Made by a program: the position numbers and the translations under genes
Notes under the pieces: generated by a model
Databases searched by the model: none
The model's input: the letters and a program-made list of their open reading frames with translations, nothing else
What the model was told of the DNA's origin: nothing
Part shown: positions 22,921 through 34,040 of the stretch, one piece after another
Position numbering within the stretch: the first letter of the stretch is position 1
Layout of the letters: every line of letters begins with the position of its first letter
Assembly (NCBI GenBank): GCA_009823505.1
Contig: VZQC01010399.1
Location: 904,862-968,861 of the forward strand
Reading direction: 5' to 3'
Length of the DNA: 64,000 nucleotides
Origin: Rhizomys pruinosus
Taxonomy: Eukaryota; Chordata; Mammalia; Rodentia; Spalacidae

Positions 22921-23147
22921 TGGGGCTGGAGAGATGGCCTAGCGGTTAAGAGCGCCGACTGCACTTGCAGAGGAACCGGATTCGATCCCCAGCACCCACA
23001 TGGCGTCTGAGAACCGTCTGTAGTTCCAGGGGAATCCGACACCCTCTTCTGACCTCCGCGGCATTGCGTTATTGCACGACACGGGTGCAAAAACCTGCAT
23101 GCAGACAGTACATTCATACACTTAGAAAATAAATAAATTTAAGAAAT
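22921..23147 (+). repeat. B2-type SINE, short subfamily, with target-site duplication
   Basis: Head ggggctggagagatggcct, tRNA-like part with gattcgatccccagcaccca, and a 3' domain ttgcacgacacgggtgcaaa. Direct repeats aaatgttgctcga / aaatgtagctcga flank it. A small gcgttatt insertion lies in the ctccgcggcattgc segment. It has retained many CpGs, consistent with a young copy. Confidence 0.95.
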
Positions 23148-23399
23148 GTAGCTCGAGCAATTTGATGTGACTTGTGATCAAAGTTTGAATCCTACTTTCC
23201 TGAAATTGTTCGGCTAAGACAAGTTGTTAATGTTTTGTTATTTATGGAATGTTCAATATATTTAGGATAGTTTTCCCTTTTAGAAAACAGCTTTAAAATA
23301 CTTGATGTGGTTCAAGCAAATTTTTAATATTTCACTGTGAATTGCTTTATTCATCCATATATGTCCAAGTGCATAGCACAATTTTCCTGGGTCAATACA

Positions 23400-23402
<3 letters not shown>

Positions 23403-23437
<35 letters not shown>
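23403..23437. repeat. (CA)n microsatellite
   Basis: About seventeen uninterrupted CA units next to an antisense B1-like remnant (ttaagttgcccaaactggtc, about 23445-23540). Confidence 0.97.
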
Positions 23438-23442
<5 letters not shown>

Positions 23443-23574
23443 ACTTAAGTTGCCCAAACTGGTCTTAAACTCCTGGGTTCAGGTGATCCTGCTCTCACAG
23501 CCTCCACAACTAGCTAGAACTCCAGGTGTACAAGCTCATATCTGATTTGAAATAATACATATCTTAAAAACTAA

Positions 23575-23745
23575 GACATCTGGTTGTGCACACCTTTAAT
23601 CCCAGCACTCAGGAGGCAGAGGCAGGCAGATCTCTGTGAGTTCAAGGCCAGCCTGGTCTACAGAGTGAGTTCCAGGCTAGCTGGGGCTACAGGAAGACCC
23701 TGTCTCAAAAGGGTCTCAAAAAGACCAAAAAAAAAGACAAAAACC
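23575..23745 (+). repeat. B1 SINE
   Basis: Complete B1 from acatctggttgtgcacacc to the tail. It includes the 29-base-type internal repeat typical of rodent B1 (gagtgagttccaggctagct) and duplicated aaaagggtctc before the A tail. Confidence 0.93.
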
Positions 23746-23936
23746 TAAGAAAAGAGTCAGTGTTCTCACTGACTTTGTTGAGAGGCCCAGATTTAGCAAA
23801 TTTATTGTAAGGTTTTACTTTTGCATTTTATTTTTTCTATCACTAAAAGTATTGACAGTAAATATTAATAAAATGGAATCCTTATCAAAGCATTTGTACA
23901 TAAAATTAGTTACTTTTGTTTTATTTTTGGGTTTTC

Positions 23937-24118
23937 TTTTTTTGGGGGTTTTTTGTTTTTGTTTTTTTTTTTTTGTCTTTTTGAGACAGGCTCTCCCTTT
24001 AGTCCCAGCTGGCCTGGAGCTCGCTATGTAGACCAGGCTGGCCTTGAACTCACAGAGATCCGCCTGCCTCTCCCTCCTGAGTGCTGAGATTAAAGGCATG
24101 TGCCATTATGCCCAGCTA
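23937..24118 (-). repeat. Antisense B1 SINE
   Basis: Long T tract then gagacaggctctccctttag, agaccaggctggccttgaac and gattaaaggcatgtgccatt. It is little diverged. Confidence 0.93.
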
Positions 24119-24214
24119 TTTTATTTTTTATTATTTATTTTTGTGTGTATCCATACACATGCCACAGGTACATCGGTGGAAATCAGAGAACTTTTTTTTT
24201 AAAGATTTTTTTTT

Positions 24215-24215
24215 N
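24215..24215. other. N inside a poly(T)/poly(A) boundary
   Basis: The single ambiguous base lies in a T run between an antisense B1 and a sense B1. It is probably a homopolymer-limited join and not a biological feature. Confidence 0.8.
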
Positions 24216-24237
24216 TTTTTTTTTATTATAAAGGCTT

Positions 24238-24575
24238 CAGCCAGGCATGGTGGCACACACCTTTAATCCCAGCACTCCAGAGGCAGAGGCAGATGGATCT
24301 CTGTGAGTTCAAGGTCAGCCTGGTCTACAGAGTGAGTTCCAGGCTAGCTGGGGTTACAGGGAGACCCTGTCTCAAAAAGACTAAAAACAGACGATAAAAT
24401 TATAAAGGCTTAAATAAACTGTTGAGCCAGACCTGGTAGTTCACATTTGTAGTCACAGCCCTCAGAAGGCTGAGGTAGCAGGATTGTTACAAGTTCAAGG
24501 CCAGCTTGGTCTGCATAGCAAGTTCCAGGCCAGCTGGGAATACAGAGAGACCCTGTCTGAAAAAGATAAAAGTTG
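24238..24575 (+). repeat. Two B1 SINEs in tandem
   Basis: The first copy, 24238-24392, is young (agccaggcatggtggcacac). The second, 24425-24575, is older (agccagacctggtagttcac). Both end in gagaccctgtct plus A-rich tails. The A run at 24600-24615 follows with a G-rich stretch. Confidence 0.9.
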
Positions 24576-24615
24576 TCAAATAAAATAGTTTGAGCAAGTA
24601 AAAAAAAAAAAAAAA

Positions 24616-25168
24616 GAATAATGGGGTGGGGGGCACTAGAGAGAACTGGAGGGAGGGGGATAGATAAGATGAATAAATACTGTATTAATATATGAAACTT
24701 TCAAAGAAACATTTTCAAATCTTTTACAATAGTATTGTTTCTTTAAAAATTCCTTAAAATTATAATTTCTCTAAATCAAATTTGTACTTGTTACTTTTTA
24801 ACAGTTGCATGTATAAGATGAAGATAAATTATGAGTATTAATGTGATAAAGCAATGTCATAATTGCCAACAAAACATTTTTTGATGTATGTAATACCTCC
24901 TAGATTTGAAGATAGGAACCAAGTTTTACACATATCCGAATGGCCTAGCCTCATCTGAGCACATATTAGGTACTTAATGCAAACTTTTCAATGGCTGATT
25001 AACACTTCAACATAAAAAGTATACAGTTATTTTGTAAACTTTCCACAGATAAAAATTATTTCCAAGTAAAATATAGACTTGCAATGCTGATGAATACTCA
25101 TCTAGATTATGTCCATATTTCACTCAAAAATCTTTCTATGAAAAACCTGACTGCTGATTAAATTGCAC
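24616..25168. other. Unique AT-rich DNA, nothing recognised
   Basis: No SINE, microsatellite or exon-like frame was seen. It is ordinary intergenic or intronic sequence. Confidence 0.6.
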
Positions 25169-25655
25169 TTTTTTTTTTTTGTCTTTTTGAGACAAGATCT
25201 CTCTGTAGCCCAGCTGTCCTGGAACTCACTCTGTAGACCAGGCTGGCCTTGAACTCACAAAGATCTGCCTGCCTCTGCTTCCCAAGTTCCCAAGTGAAAT
25301 TGCACTTTTCACTCTTTAATTTTATTTTTTTTGGGGGGGGGTGTCTTCTTTTGACTGGGACTCCCCGTAGCCCCAGCTGGCCTGGAACTCACTATGTAGA
25401 CCAGGCTGGCCTTGAACTCACAGAGATCCACATGCCTCTACATCCCTAGTGCTAGGATTAAAGCCATGTGCCACCACACTCAGCTATAATTTTTAAATTA
25501 AAATTAAATAAAAATCCAGGCATAGTGGCTGTAATCCTAGCCCTAGGGAGGCAGAGATGAAGATGTCTCTGACATCTAGGTCAGCCTGGTCTAAATAATG
25601 AGTTTTAGGCCCGCCAAGGCTACATATTGAGACCCTGTCCCAGAAATTAAGATAA
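25169..25655. repeat. Three B1 SINEs: antisense, antisense, sense
   Basis: About 25169-25290 is an antisense B1 truncated at its head. About 25335-25485 is an antisense B1 with a G8 run in its tail region. About 25512-25655 is a sense, diverged B1. The last two face each other and could pair in a transcript. Confidence 0.88.
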
Positions 25656-26540
25656 AAAAGAAAGCACTTTACAATCATCTTTGACATATCTGAATTGCTA
25701 GCATTGTTACTCTTACACTTGGAGGTCATTAGAAATTCAGTAAAGGATATTGGAACAACACCATAAGACAATGGCAGGCAGTCTGATAAGCAGGATGGCT
25801 TACATGTGGATATGCTGAAAAGGTAGGACTCATATTGCAGCCCAAGACATTGTCACACTACTCAGAGAACACAGACAAATTAAGACCTATGTATTATTTT
25901 TTACATTTCCACTTAATATTTTCTGGCTGTGGTTGACCATGGGCAACTGAAATTGTGAATGGTAAAGCTGCACAAAGAGAGAGATGAATGTAACTCAAAA
26001 TGACAAATTGCTTTTTTTCTTGGGCATTGCCTTTAGTGACCTCAGAAGTCAAGGTAATTCATCTGATCATAAAAGTAAAGATGTATACCAACACATCTGA
26101 CCCATGTAGTCTTTTTAAATTTTAAAAATAGAAATGCCAAATAAAAAAATAGAAATGCCAAGGTCCAATTCTCTCACTTTGGAGTTTTTGTGAGATTCCA
26201 TTGGCATAACTAAAGGCTTTGAAAAGTTTAATGAATTTACAAAGAAACTCACTTTTTCAAGTGGATTTCACATAGGAGGACACAGATGAATATCAAACTT
26301 TAACGGTTCAAAGGTTCAGTTTCTACGTGGAGAGTTTGCTTTTCCAGTGTTTCAAGTGCACACACATGGACTAACTCCAGATCCTCTTCACTAATATAAA
26401 CTGCTACCTATAGGCTATATGGCCTAATTTCTTTTCTTTTCCTTTTTAGCCTAGCTCTTTCTTATTGGAATAAGAATGTTTATTCTGTGCCACTATATAT
26501 TGGAAATATATAACTTTTCATTTTTTTTATTTTTATTTAT
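25656..26540. other. Unique DNA, nothing recognised
   Basis: About 0.9 kb without identifiable repeats. A 15-base direct repeat (aaaatagaaatgcca, about 26123-26160) occurs once in tandem. No splice-bounded frame was found. Confidence 0.55.
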
Positions 26541-26986
<446 letters not shown>

Positions 26987-27344
26987 CGGCCTAATTTGTA
27001 TAACATAACTTAAGTGCATAGCCCCTCTAGCTTCCTACCTTGCAATGATTTAGACTTATGAAGCTGTGGTGACTTCATGAATCTAGATTCCAGGAGCTCT
27101 AGGCACAGGAAAATGAAAGGAGGAGGGTACCTACTACTCTGGTCTAATTCCAGTTTCCTAATTGAGGGCACATCCCTTTCCAGATGATTAACATCAAGAA
27201 TATCCACACCGCCCCTACTAACAGGTCAGTAGAAAGGCAAAAGATACAGCTCACTGGTATACCGTACTCGTAGCATGCAGAAGACTCTGAGTTGAAGCCA
27301 TAGAACCATCTACTTCAAGGACAGAGCTATATTAAAAATAGTAC

Positions 27345-27490
27345 TTTTCAGACAGGTGCAGTAGTGCATGCCTTTGATCCCAGCACAGGCAGAGGCAGGC
27401 AGATCTCTGTGAAGTCAAGGTCAGCCTGGTCTACATAGGTAGTTCCAGTCCACCTAGGGCTACAGGAAGACCCTGTCTCAAAAAGACCAA
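27345..27490 (+). repeat. B1 SINE, internally deleted
   Basis: caggtgcagtagtgcatgcc, then cagcacaggcagaggcagg, where the usual tcaggaggcag part is missing. Ends gaccctgtctc plus A-rich tail. Confidence 0.88.
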
Positions 27491-27508
27491 AAAGAAAAAC
27501 AGTACTTT

Positions 27509-27722
27509 TCTGGCTGGGGGAATAGCTAAGTTTGTAGAATGTCTGCCTCACACAGATGAAAACCCGGGTTCAAATTCCAAACATCCCCATTAACCTGACA
27601 TAGTAGTGTATGCCTGCATTCCAAGCAGTAGAAAGATAGAGGCAAAAGGATCAGACAGACATTCAAGGTCATTCTTGAAGTTTCAGGTATGCCTGGACTA
27701 CAGGAGACACTGTCAAAAAGAA
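27509..27722 (+). repeat. B4-like SINE (ID plus B1)
   Basis: An ID-like head (gctgggggaatagctaag, with B-box-like gggttcaaattcc) is followed by a diverged B1-like half (gacatagtagtgtatgcctg ... ggagacactgtc). It is an older family with the same building logic as the younger B2-B1 composites in this window. Confidence 0.7.
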
Positions 27723-27729
27723 AGGGTGG

Positions 27730-27938
27730 GTGGTCTGGAGAGGTGGCTCAGTGGTTAAGAGCACCAGTTACTATTGCAGAGGACCTGAGTTCAGTTTCCA
27801 CCATCCACATGACAGGTTAACAACCATCTAAAACTCCAGTTCCAAGGGATCTGACACCACCTTCTGCCCTCCACGGGCATTGCCCTCATGGGTATACCTA
27901 CATACATGCCAGCAAAACACTCATACATATACAATAAA
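27730..27938 (+). repeat. B2-type SINE, older
   Basis: ggtctggagaggtggctcag head, gttcagtttccaccatcc, gggatctgacaccacc, and tcatacatatacaataaa end. Moderately diverged. Confidence 0.88.
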
Positions 27939-27949
27939 TGACTTTGGGG

Positions 27950-28075
27950 GGGTCTTTTTGAGACAGGGTCTCCCTGTACCTCTGGCTGTCCTAGAACTCC
28001 TATGTAGACTAGGCTGGCCTTGAACTCACAGAGATCTTCCTGCCTCTGCCTCCCGAGTGATGGGAATATAAATGA
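27950..28075 (-). repeat. Antisense B1 SINE
   Basis: tctttttgagacagggtctc through cctcccgagtgatgggaat. The head is truncated. A diverged antisense L1 3' end-like stretch (tttttaattgaaatcttgca ... cattccccc) continues to about 28300, with low confidence. Confidence 0.85.
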
Positions 28076-28431
28076 CATTTTTTAATTGAAATCTTGCACA
28101 TTTCATACATTTCTTAATCAAATTTAGACTCATTCCCCCTTCCATGACCCCCAACCAGAGCACACACATTCTATCATAAATCTGAGTCCTGTCTTCAATC
28201 TTTTTCTTAGTCTTTTTTAAAGTTTTTCAATGCAGAAGTTTTAAAAACTGTTTTAGTCAGTTCTTGAACGCAGTCCTTTTTTTGTTGTTGTTTCCCTCCA
28301 ATTTGTATTGCTGCTCCAAAAAATGCATATAATAACACACACGGCCACACATATAGGCAAAATTATGGCAGTCCCTGGAAAATAAACTATAGGTTTAGTG
28401 ATTCACAAAATATGTGTAGGGATTCACATTT

Positions 28432-28673
28432 TTTTAATTATATTTTTCTATGTGTATGATGTACTATCTGCATATAGGTTTTGTGCAAAACCACGTGGTG
28501 TGCAAGGCGTGGAGGTCAGAAGAGGGTGTCGGATTTCCCTGGAACGGGTGTTTCCTCCTGGAATTGGAGTTACAGACAGTCCAGCCCCCGCCGTGTGGGT
28601 GCTGGGGAATCGAAACCCAGGTCCTCTGCAAGAGCAGTCGGTGCGTTTAACCTATGCTAATCTCCAGCCCAGG
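28432..28673 (-). repeat. Antisense B2-type SINE, long subfamily
   Basis: Inverted B2 with gtttcctcctggaattggag carrying the duplicated 'ctccagttccagg' block. Ends taatctccagccc. Several one-base errors occur in this copy. Confidence 0.9.
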
Positions 28674-28935
28674 ATTCACATTTAACAGTGGAGTTGTATG
28701 CAGGGTAAAAAGAAATATTACTTATTATTCCTGCATTACATAGCAAGGTGGTGAGTATTTTTTTAACGTACCTTTTTTTATAGTATGACAAGTAATGTGT
28801 TTTTTTTGTATTTTTGAGACAGGGTCTCCCTTTAGTCCCACCTAGACTGGAGCTCTCTATGTAGACCAGGCTGGCTTCAAACAGAGAGATCTGCCTGCCT
28901 CTGCCTCCCGAGTGCTTGGATTAAAGACCTGGGCC

Positions 28936-29023
28936 TCCCATCCAAGTACTAACCAGGCCCAACCCCTCTTAGCTTCCGAGATCAGATGAGATCGGGCGCG
29001 TTCAGGGTGGCATGGCCGTAGAT
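28936..29023 (-). pseudogene. 5S rRNA pseudogene, 5' 88 bases, part of a chimera
   Basis: The minus strand reads from the exact 5S 5' end (a/gtctacggccatgcc) through gaacgcgcccgatctcatct, gatctcggaagctaag and gcctggttagtacttgg to ggatggga, about nucleotide 88 of 120. It therefore contains the 5S box A/IE promoter region in part but is 3'-truncated. It abuts a sense L1 fragment at 29024 and lies within the same pair of target-site duplications, so both arrived together. Confidence 0.92.
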
Positions 29024-30055
29024 GAAGTGAGGAATTAAAGATGGCTGAGAAACATCTTAAAAAGTGTTTATCATCATTAATAATTAAGGAAATGGCAGAA
29101 TTAAAAACCACTCTCAGATATCATCTCACTCCAGTACGGCTAGCTAAGATCAAGAAAACAAAAAAGACAACAGAGTGCTGGAGGGGTTGTGGGGAAAGGG
29201 AACCTCTCATCCACTGCTGGTGGAATGTAAACTCCTACAAACCACTATGGAAAACAGTGTGGAGAACCCTTAAAAGACTCGGAATGAGCCTTCCACCTGA
29301 CCCATCTACCACTCTCCTGGGCAGATAACCCAAAGACTCATCCTACCACAAAGAGAAATGCACATCCATGTTTATTTGCAGCTCTATTCACAATGGTGAA
29401 GAGCTGGAACCAACCATATGCCCCTCAACAGAGGAGTGTATGACAAAAATGTGGTACATCTACACGTGGAGTACCTATTCAGCGGTAATGAAGGATGGCA
29501 TTATGAACTTTGCAGGTAAATGGAATGCGCTCGAAGGGCCATTATAGCTGAGTGAGTAATCACCAGAGTCCCAGAAAAGAAAGACAGAGAATGGTGTCCC
29601 TCATTTGTGGAATGCTAACACCAAATCCCCAGATGAAAGGCAAGCTGGATGACAGTATGGTGATATATTTTTTTGTTTATCTGAAAGCACTATAATTGTT
29701 ATATAACGTGAAGCTCGCAATGGCTCCTAGAATTCCACCCACCCCAATTATTTTCACATTGTATTACCATATATGGGTGGATAGTAAGTATCCATATTTT
29801 AGAGTAATATGAAATTAATAACAGAATTGGAAACAATGTGAATTCCTTTATACCCGCATAAAAAACCCAGACCCTTGATGAGGAACAGATGCACCGGACA
29901 AGCCTTCTTCTGGACCAGAATGCATGATCTCTGGGATTGGGATTGTGGGTGGTGGTTCGGGGGATTTCAGGGATTCAGGGGAATATCCCCTTGAACAGAA
30001 TTATGAAAAATGATGTATGAAATACATAATACATTCAATTAAAAACATTAAAAAA
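29024..30055 (+). pseudogene. 5'-truncated L1: ORF2 C-terminus plus 3' UTR
   Basis: The plus strand encodes PLWKTVWRTLKRLG followed by LGR*PKDSS-type text, the conserved C-terminal region of L1 ORF2 proteins (endonuclease-reverse transcriptase that copies L1 RNA at target DNA). Stops and shifts follow. About 29640 onward is 3' UTR, ending gaaaaatgatgtatgaaata, attcaatt-A tail at about 30048-30058. The element is cut off at its 5' end and joined there to antisense 5S rRNA. Confidence 0.88.
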
Positions 30056-30092
30056 AAAGACCTGGGCCACCAAAGCCTGGCCGGCATCCGAC

Positions 30093-31090
30093 AATAATTT
30101 TAAAAATTACTCTCAATTTAAAACCCCTATCTTGTATTATACTAACTTTCTTTTAGTCCTTTGAAGTTGCATTTTTTTCTTTGTTTTACTACTGCCTTTT
30201 ACGGGTGTGAATAAACACCACCTTCATACCACACCTTTTTTTGGTAAGTTTATGGAATTGTAGCTAATTAAGTATATGGTATGGATTCCAGCCCACCTGA
30301 GCTATATTGCTTCTTTGTATCATTGATAGATCCAGACTATTTAGTGAAGAATGTTAAAGGCAAAAATTCCACAGAATTAGTCACCTCTCCTTGTGTTTTG
30401 TTTTGTTTTTAAAATCTGCTTCAAAATATGAAGCAAGTCATCTGGCAGAACCTCTCAGAGACTTTAAAAGGAAGCAGACAGTGGCATGCACTCTGTCCTG
30501 CCTGATCAGACAATGATTCAAACTGACCGTCTAGCTCCTCTCAGACTTCAGGCCTCTGTCTAGAGGGAGCACTGAACACTGTAGGCCTGGTCAAGAACAT
30601 TTTCAAGATCAGAGATAGCTTTGGTGTCCAGAAAGAGCACATGCAGGAAGCCAGGCTGCCGGACTTGGGCAGCTTGGAAGCAAGCCTTGAACAAAACCAC
30701 AGCATGTGGAACAGTCACTCCCATGGCCATTTCTCCCCCAAAACAAGTTTCTTTCGTTTCTCTTTAAAACACACGATGACACAGCAAATAACTGTTTTCA
30801 TTCATTGCTTCCAGTTCCAGTTCCTAAGCAGCTCCTTTGCTTAAGTCTCTGTCCTTTATGCACTGTGATCTAGAAGAGCCAGCATCTCTGCTCTCAGTTG
30901 AAAGGGAAGCCCAGAGAGGAGTGGAGGCAGAGGCTCCCAAGAAATGCAGTCTGTGGGATTCAGCTGCTCTTTCCTCCTCCAAATACATACTGGCCATTCT
31001 CACCTCCCTTCAATAAAGAGACCCAAGTGATATCAAATAACAGTGGGGCTGGCTAGACAGTAATGGTGCTGGCTCCCAGGACTGACAATG
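30093..31090. other. Unique DNA, no firm gene
   Basis: About 1 kb without clear repeats. A 67-codon plus-strand frame (30641-30844, MQEARLPDLGSLEASLE...) lies in fairly G+C-balanced sequence but has no recognised domain or splice context. It is probably chance. Confidence 0.45.
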
Positions 31091-31094
31091 TATA

Positions 31095-31300
31095 AATAGT
31101 AACAGCGGGGCCAGGGAGATGAATCAGCTGGTAAAGGTGCTTGCTGCCAAGATTAAGGATCTCAGTTCAATGCCTGGAATGCCTATGATGTAAGAAAGGC
31201 ACCAACTCCAGCAAGTTGACCTCTGAACTGTATATGTACACTGTGTAGCATGAGTACACACACACTCAACAGACAAACAAAATAAATATAAACTTTAATA
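31095..31300 (+). repeat. B3-like SINE
   Basis: gggccagggagatgaatcag head, aaaggtgcttgctgccaaga, tgacctctgaactgtatatg, aaataaata end. The tRNA-like head with a 'gcttgctgccaag' anticodon region is typical of B3/old B2. Confidence 0.75.
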
Positions 31301-31314
31301 AAAAATAGTAATAA

Positions 31315-31385
31315 GTCTGGGAGTGCAACTTAGTGGTAGAGCACTTGCCTAAGCATGTTTAAAGCCTTGGGTCTGATCTTTAGTC
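31315..31385 (+). repeat. ID SINE
   Basis: gtctgggagtgcaacttagt ggtagagcacttgcct followed by cttgggtctgatctttagtc, an ID/BC1-like tRNA(Ala)-derived unit. The GATA repeat starts at its A-rich tail. Confidence 0.78.
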
Positions 31386-31395
31386 TTGCAAAATT

Positions 31396-31399
31396 AGAT

Positions 31400-31451
<52 letters not shown>

Positions 31452-31497
31452 TAGATGATATAGATAGATAGATAGATGATAGAGATAGATGATAGAT

Positions 31498-31543
<46 letters not shown>
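31396..31543. repeat. (GATA)n microsatellite
   Basis: Two long blocks of gata/tagata units with a few gat interruptions, about 150 bases, seeded at the tail of the ID element. Frames across it are low-complexity ISIY-type repeats and not coding. Confidence 0.97.
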
Positions 31544-31697
31544 GGACAGCTTAAAGATGAAGGGTGCTGGCTGATCCAACGGTTCAATAAATGTTTAGGA
31601 TTGTTAGATTTTTGGAGAGAGGGAAAACAAAGGAGTTTAAAGTTAAGAAATAAGAACCAGAGCCAGCAGATCTGCAATAGACAAAGAATAGATTCTT

Positions 31698-31953
31698 TTT
31701 TATTTTTTTTTACTTTTTAAGACAAGGTCTCCCTATATCCCCAGCTGGCCTGGAACTCACTCTGTAGACCAGGCTGGCAGTGAACTCACAGAGATCTGCC
31801 TGCCTCTGCCTCCTGAGTGCTAGGATTAAAGGCATGTACCACCACGTCCAGCTTAAAGACCATTCTTAGCTGCCATGTGGGTGCTGGGAATCAAACCTAG
31901 GTCCTCTGCAAGAACAGTCGGCGTTCTTAACCACTGAACCATTTCTCCAGCCC
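31698..31953 (-). repeat. Composite B2-B1 SINE
   Basis: T tract, inverted full B1 (gacaaggtctccctatatcc ... accaccacgtccagc), junction ttaaagaccattcttagc, inverted B2 head ending ccatttctccagccc. Flanks aaagaatagattctt / aaagaatatattctt form its target-site duplication. Confidence 0.93.
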
Positions 31954-31969
31954 AAAGAATATATTCTTT

Positions 31970-32186
31970 TTTTAAATTTAGTCTTATGTGTAGGAATGCA
32001 CTGTGTGCATGCAGGTTTGTGCACCTGTGTCGTCCAATGCCACAGAAGTCAGAAGAGGGCATCGGATTCCCCTGGAACTGGAGTTAAAGACAGTTCTCAG
32101 CCGCCATGTGGGTGCTGGGGATCGAACCCGGGTCCTCCGCAAGAGCAGTCGGCACTCTCAACGGCTAGGCCATCTCTCCAGCCCCC
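31970..32186 (-). repeat. Antisense B2-type SINE, short subfamily
   Basis: tttttaaatttagtcttatg then gcatgcaggtttgtgcacct, gatcgaacccgggtcctcc, ending ctccagcccccc. It is flanked by aaagaatatattctt on both sides. It inserted at the same target word as the composite just to its left. Confidence 0.95.
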
Positions 32187-32576
32187 CAAAGAATATATTC
32201 TTAATCAGAGTAAGTACACAGCCTCATAGAACAGATACTCCATTGCCAGAGTGAAAGGAGCATCTGCCACCTAAAGAATAGAGATGGAAGGTTTTATTCC
32301 CTGAGCTCAGCTGAAATGCATCAGGTGCCAAGGCTTGGTGTCCTTAAATAATGTGAAAGCCTTCTTTTGATTTCTTGGGCTGAGCCTTGAGTATCTCAAG
32401 GCTATGAGATCAGTGGCTGTATAAACAGACTGCCTGGGTCCTGGGAGTGACCAGTTGATAAGACCTAAGCCAGACTGCCAATTTAGGGCCATTTCGAAAG
32501 ATTTATGACTCTATGGCATCCTTAATGAAGCATATGGCTCTTCTGCTATTCACATATTCTATCACTGATTGCTCCT

Positions 32577-32905
32577 GTGGTGGTGTGAATGAAAATGTCC
32601 TCCATAGGCTCATGTACTTGAACACTTGGCGCCCAATTGGTGGCACCCTTTGGGGAGGTAATGAAACTCTTTCTTTTTTATGAAATTTTTAGGAAATTGA
32701 GCTTTGCTAAAGGAAATATGTCACTGAGGGTGGGCTTTGAGAGTTTCTAATCTCTGCCTCCTGTGTGTGGTTGGGATGCGCTCTCTCTACTCCCTGCTCC
32801 TGCGTCCAGCTATTGTAGACATCTAGCCCTCTGGAACCCTAAGCCCAAATCGTCAGGGTATTTTATTTGTCACATCAACAGAAAGTAATCAGTGCACTTA
32901 CACAA
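32577..32905 (+). mobile_element. Rodent non-autonomous DNA-transposon-like repeat (URR1-type)
   Basis: ggtgtgaatgaaaatgtcct, ggctcatgtacttgaacact, gtcactgagggtgggctttg, cctctggaaccctaagccca, gtcacatcaacagaaagtaa are landmarks of a common rodent repeat that I associate with hAT-Charlie-related URR1 elements. The name is from memory of the family and should be checked. No transposase is encoded. Confidence 0.6.
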
Positions 32906-33405
32906 CCTCTTCCCCCTCAAATGTGAAAGTGGAAGAAAAGTAAAATTATGCTGCTAATTCACTTAGATTTGATTTCGGTGAGGCTCCAAACACAAATCTT
33001 TGAAACAAAGCTTAATTTATCTTAACATTTACATTAAGAGATAACATTTCAAGAAATGGTCTCATGAGGCAAAGGGACCCAGGATTGAATCTCAATTCAC
33101 TATTCATTAGCTACATCGGTTTGTTTTGATTTTGTTTGCTTGTTTGATTCGAAGCATTGGGGATCTAAGGTCTAACTGAGGCTCTAACAAGGTCTAAGGA
33201 AGGCATATCTCACACACTGGCATGAAAATCCAACCATCACCTTACCAGATTGCATCAAGATGCTGTGTCAAGTGATTGTCACTCAGTGTCTATAGCAATA
33301 GATAGGTGCATATATGAATAAATATTTTTGCAATACTAGAGATGAAATCTCCACATGGTAGGCAGTCTACCCTGAGCCTCCCACTTCCTGTTCAAGAACA
33401 TATGA
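32906..33405. other. Unique DNA, nothing recognised
   Basis: No repeat or gene-like frame was identified apart from a short ttgttttgattttgtttgct T/G-rich tract near 33120. Confidence 0.55.
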
Positions 33406-33409
33406 ATTT

Positions 33410-33540
33410 TTGTCATTTCATTTGGAGACAGGACCTCATGTATCCCAGGCTGGCCTTGAATTCATTATGTGGCCAAAGATGATCCTTCTGCTTCCACCTC
33501 CCAAAAGCTGGGATTACAGGAGTGCTTTACTCCTTTGGGA
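33410..33540 (-). repeat. Old antisense B1 SINE
   Basis: tttggagacaggacctcatg, caggctggccttgaattcat, cccaaaagctgggattacag. Diverged, proto-B1-like. Confidence 0.75.
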
Positions 33541-33581
33541 CTGAATTTTTTGTTGTTATGTATAGTCAATAATCAGATGCT

Positions 33582-33830
33582 AGGGCTGGAGAGATGGCCT
33601 AGCAGTTAAGAGCGCCTACCGCTCTTACAGAGGACCCGGGTTCGATCCCCAGCACCCACATGGCAGCCGAGAACCATCTGATACTCCAGTTCCAGGAGAA
33701 CTCCAGTTCCAAGGGAATCCGACACCCTCTTCTGACCTCCGTGGCATTGCATGACACGGGTGCACAAACTTGCATGCAGACAGTACATTCATACACATAC
33801 AGAAATAAATAAAATTAATTAAAAATTAAA
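33582..33830 (+). repeat. B2-type SINE, long subfamily, with target-site duplication
   Basis: gggctggagagatggcctag head, perfect B box gggttcgatcccc, tandem ctccagttccaggagaa / ctccagttccaaggg, acacgggtgcacaaacttgc. Flanked by ataatcagatgcta on both sides. One of the least diverged copies. Confidence 0.96.
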
Positions 33831-33864
33831 AATATAATAATCAGATGCTAAATGTGAATTTCTG

Positions 33865-34000
33865 CCAGGCATATGGCGCTCACCTATAATCCCAGCCCTA
33901 GTGGATAGGTGGCAAAGAGGGCTATGCAATGGGCAGGAGGATCATAAATTGGAGGCCAACCTGGATTATATACTGAGTCTCCATCTCACACACATAAAAG
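33865..34000 (+). repeat. Old B1-like SINE
   Basis: gccaggcatatggcgctcac, aatcccagccctagtgg, ggaggccaacctggattata. Strongly diverged. Confidence 0.6.
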
Positions 34001-34040
34001 CAATTTGTACAATGTTCTGTACTATCGACAATTCCAATAT

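Larger units (their letters stand above)
28800..30092 (-). repeat. Antisense B1 SINE split by a 1.13 kb retro-insertion
   Basis: 28810-28935 gives the inverted B1 from its tail to gattaaagacctgggcc. The head resumes at 30056 (aaagacctgggccaccaaa) to gcctggccggc. The repeated aaagacctgggcc (28923-28935 and 30056-30068) is the 13-base target-site duplication of the inserted 5S-L1 chimera. Confidence 0.88.

Noticed and set aside
31330..31677. Isoleucine/serine/tyrosine repeat protein on the minus strand
   Set aside because: Translation of the GATA microsatellite.
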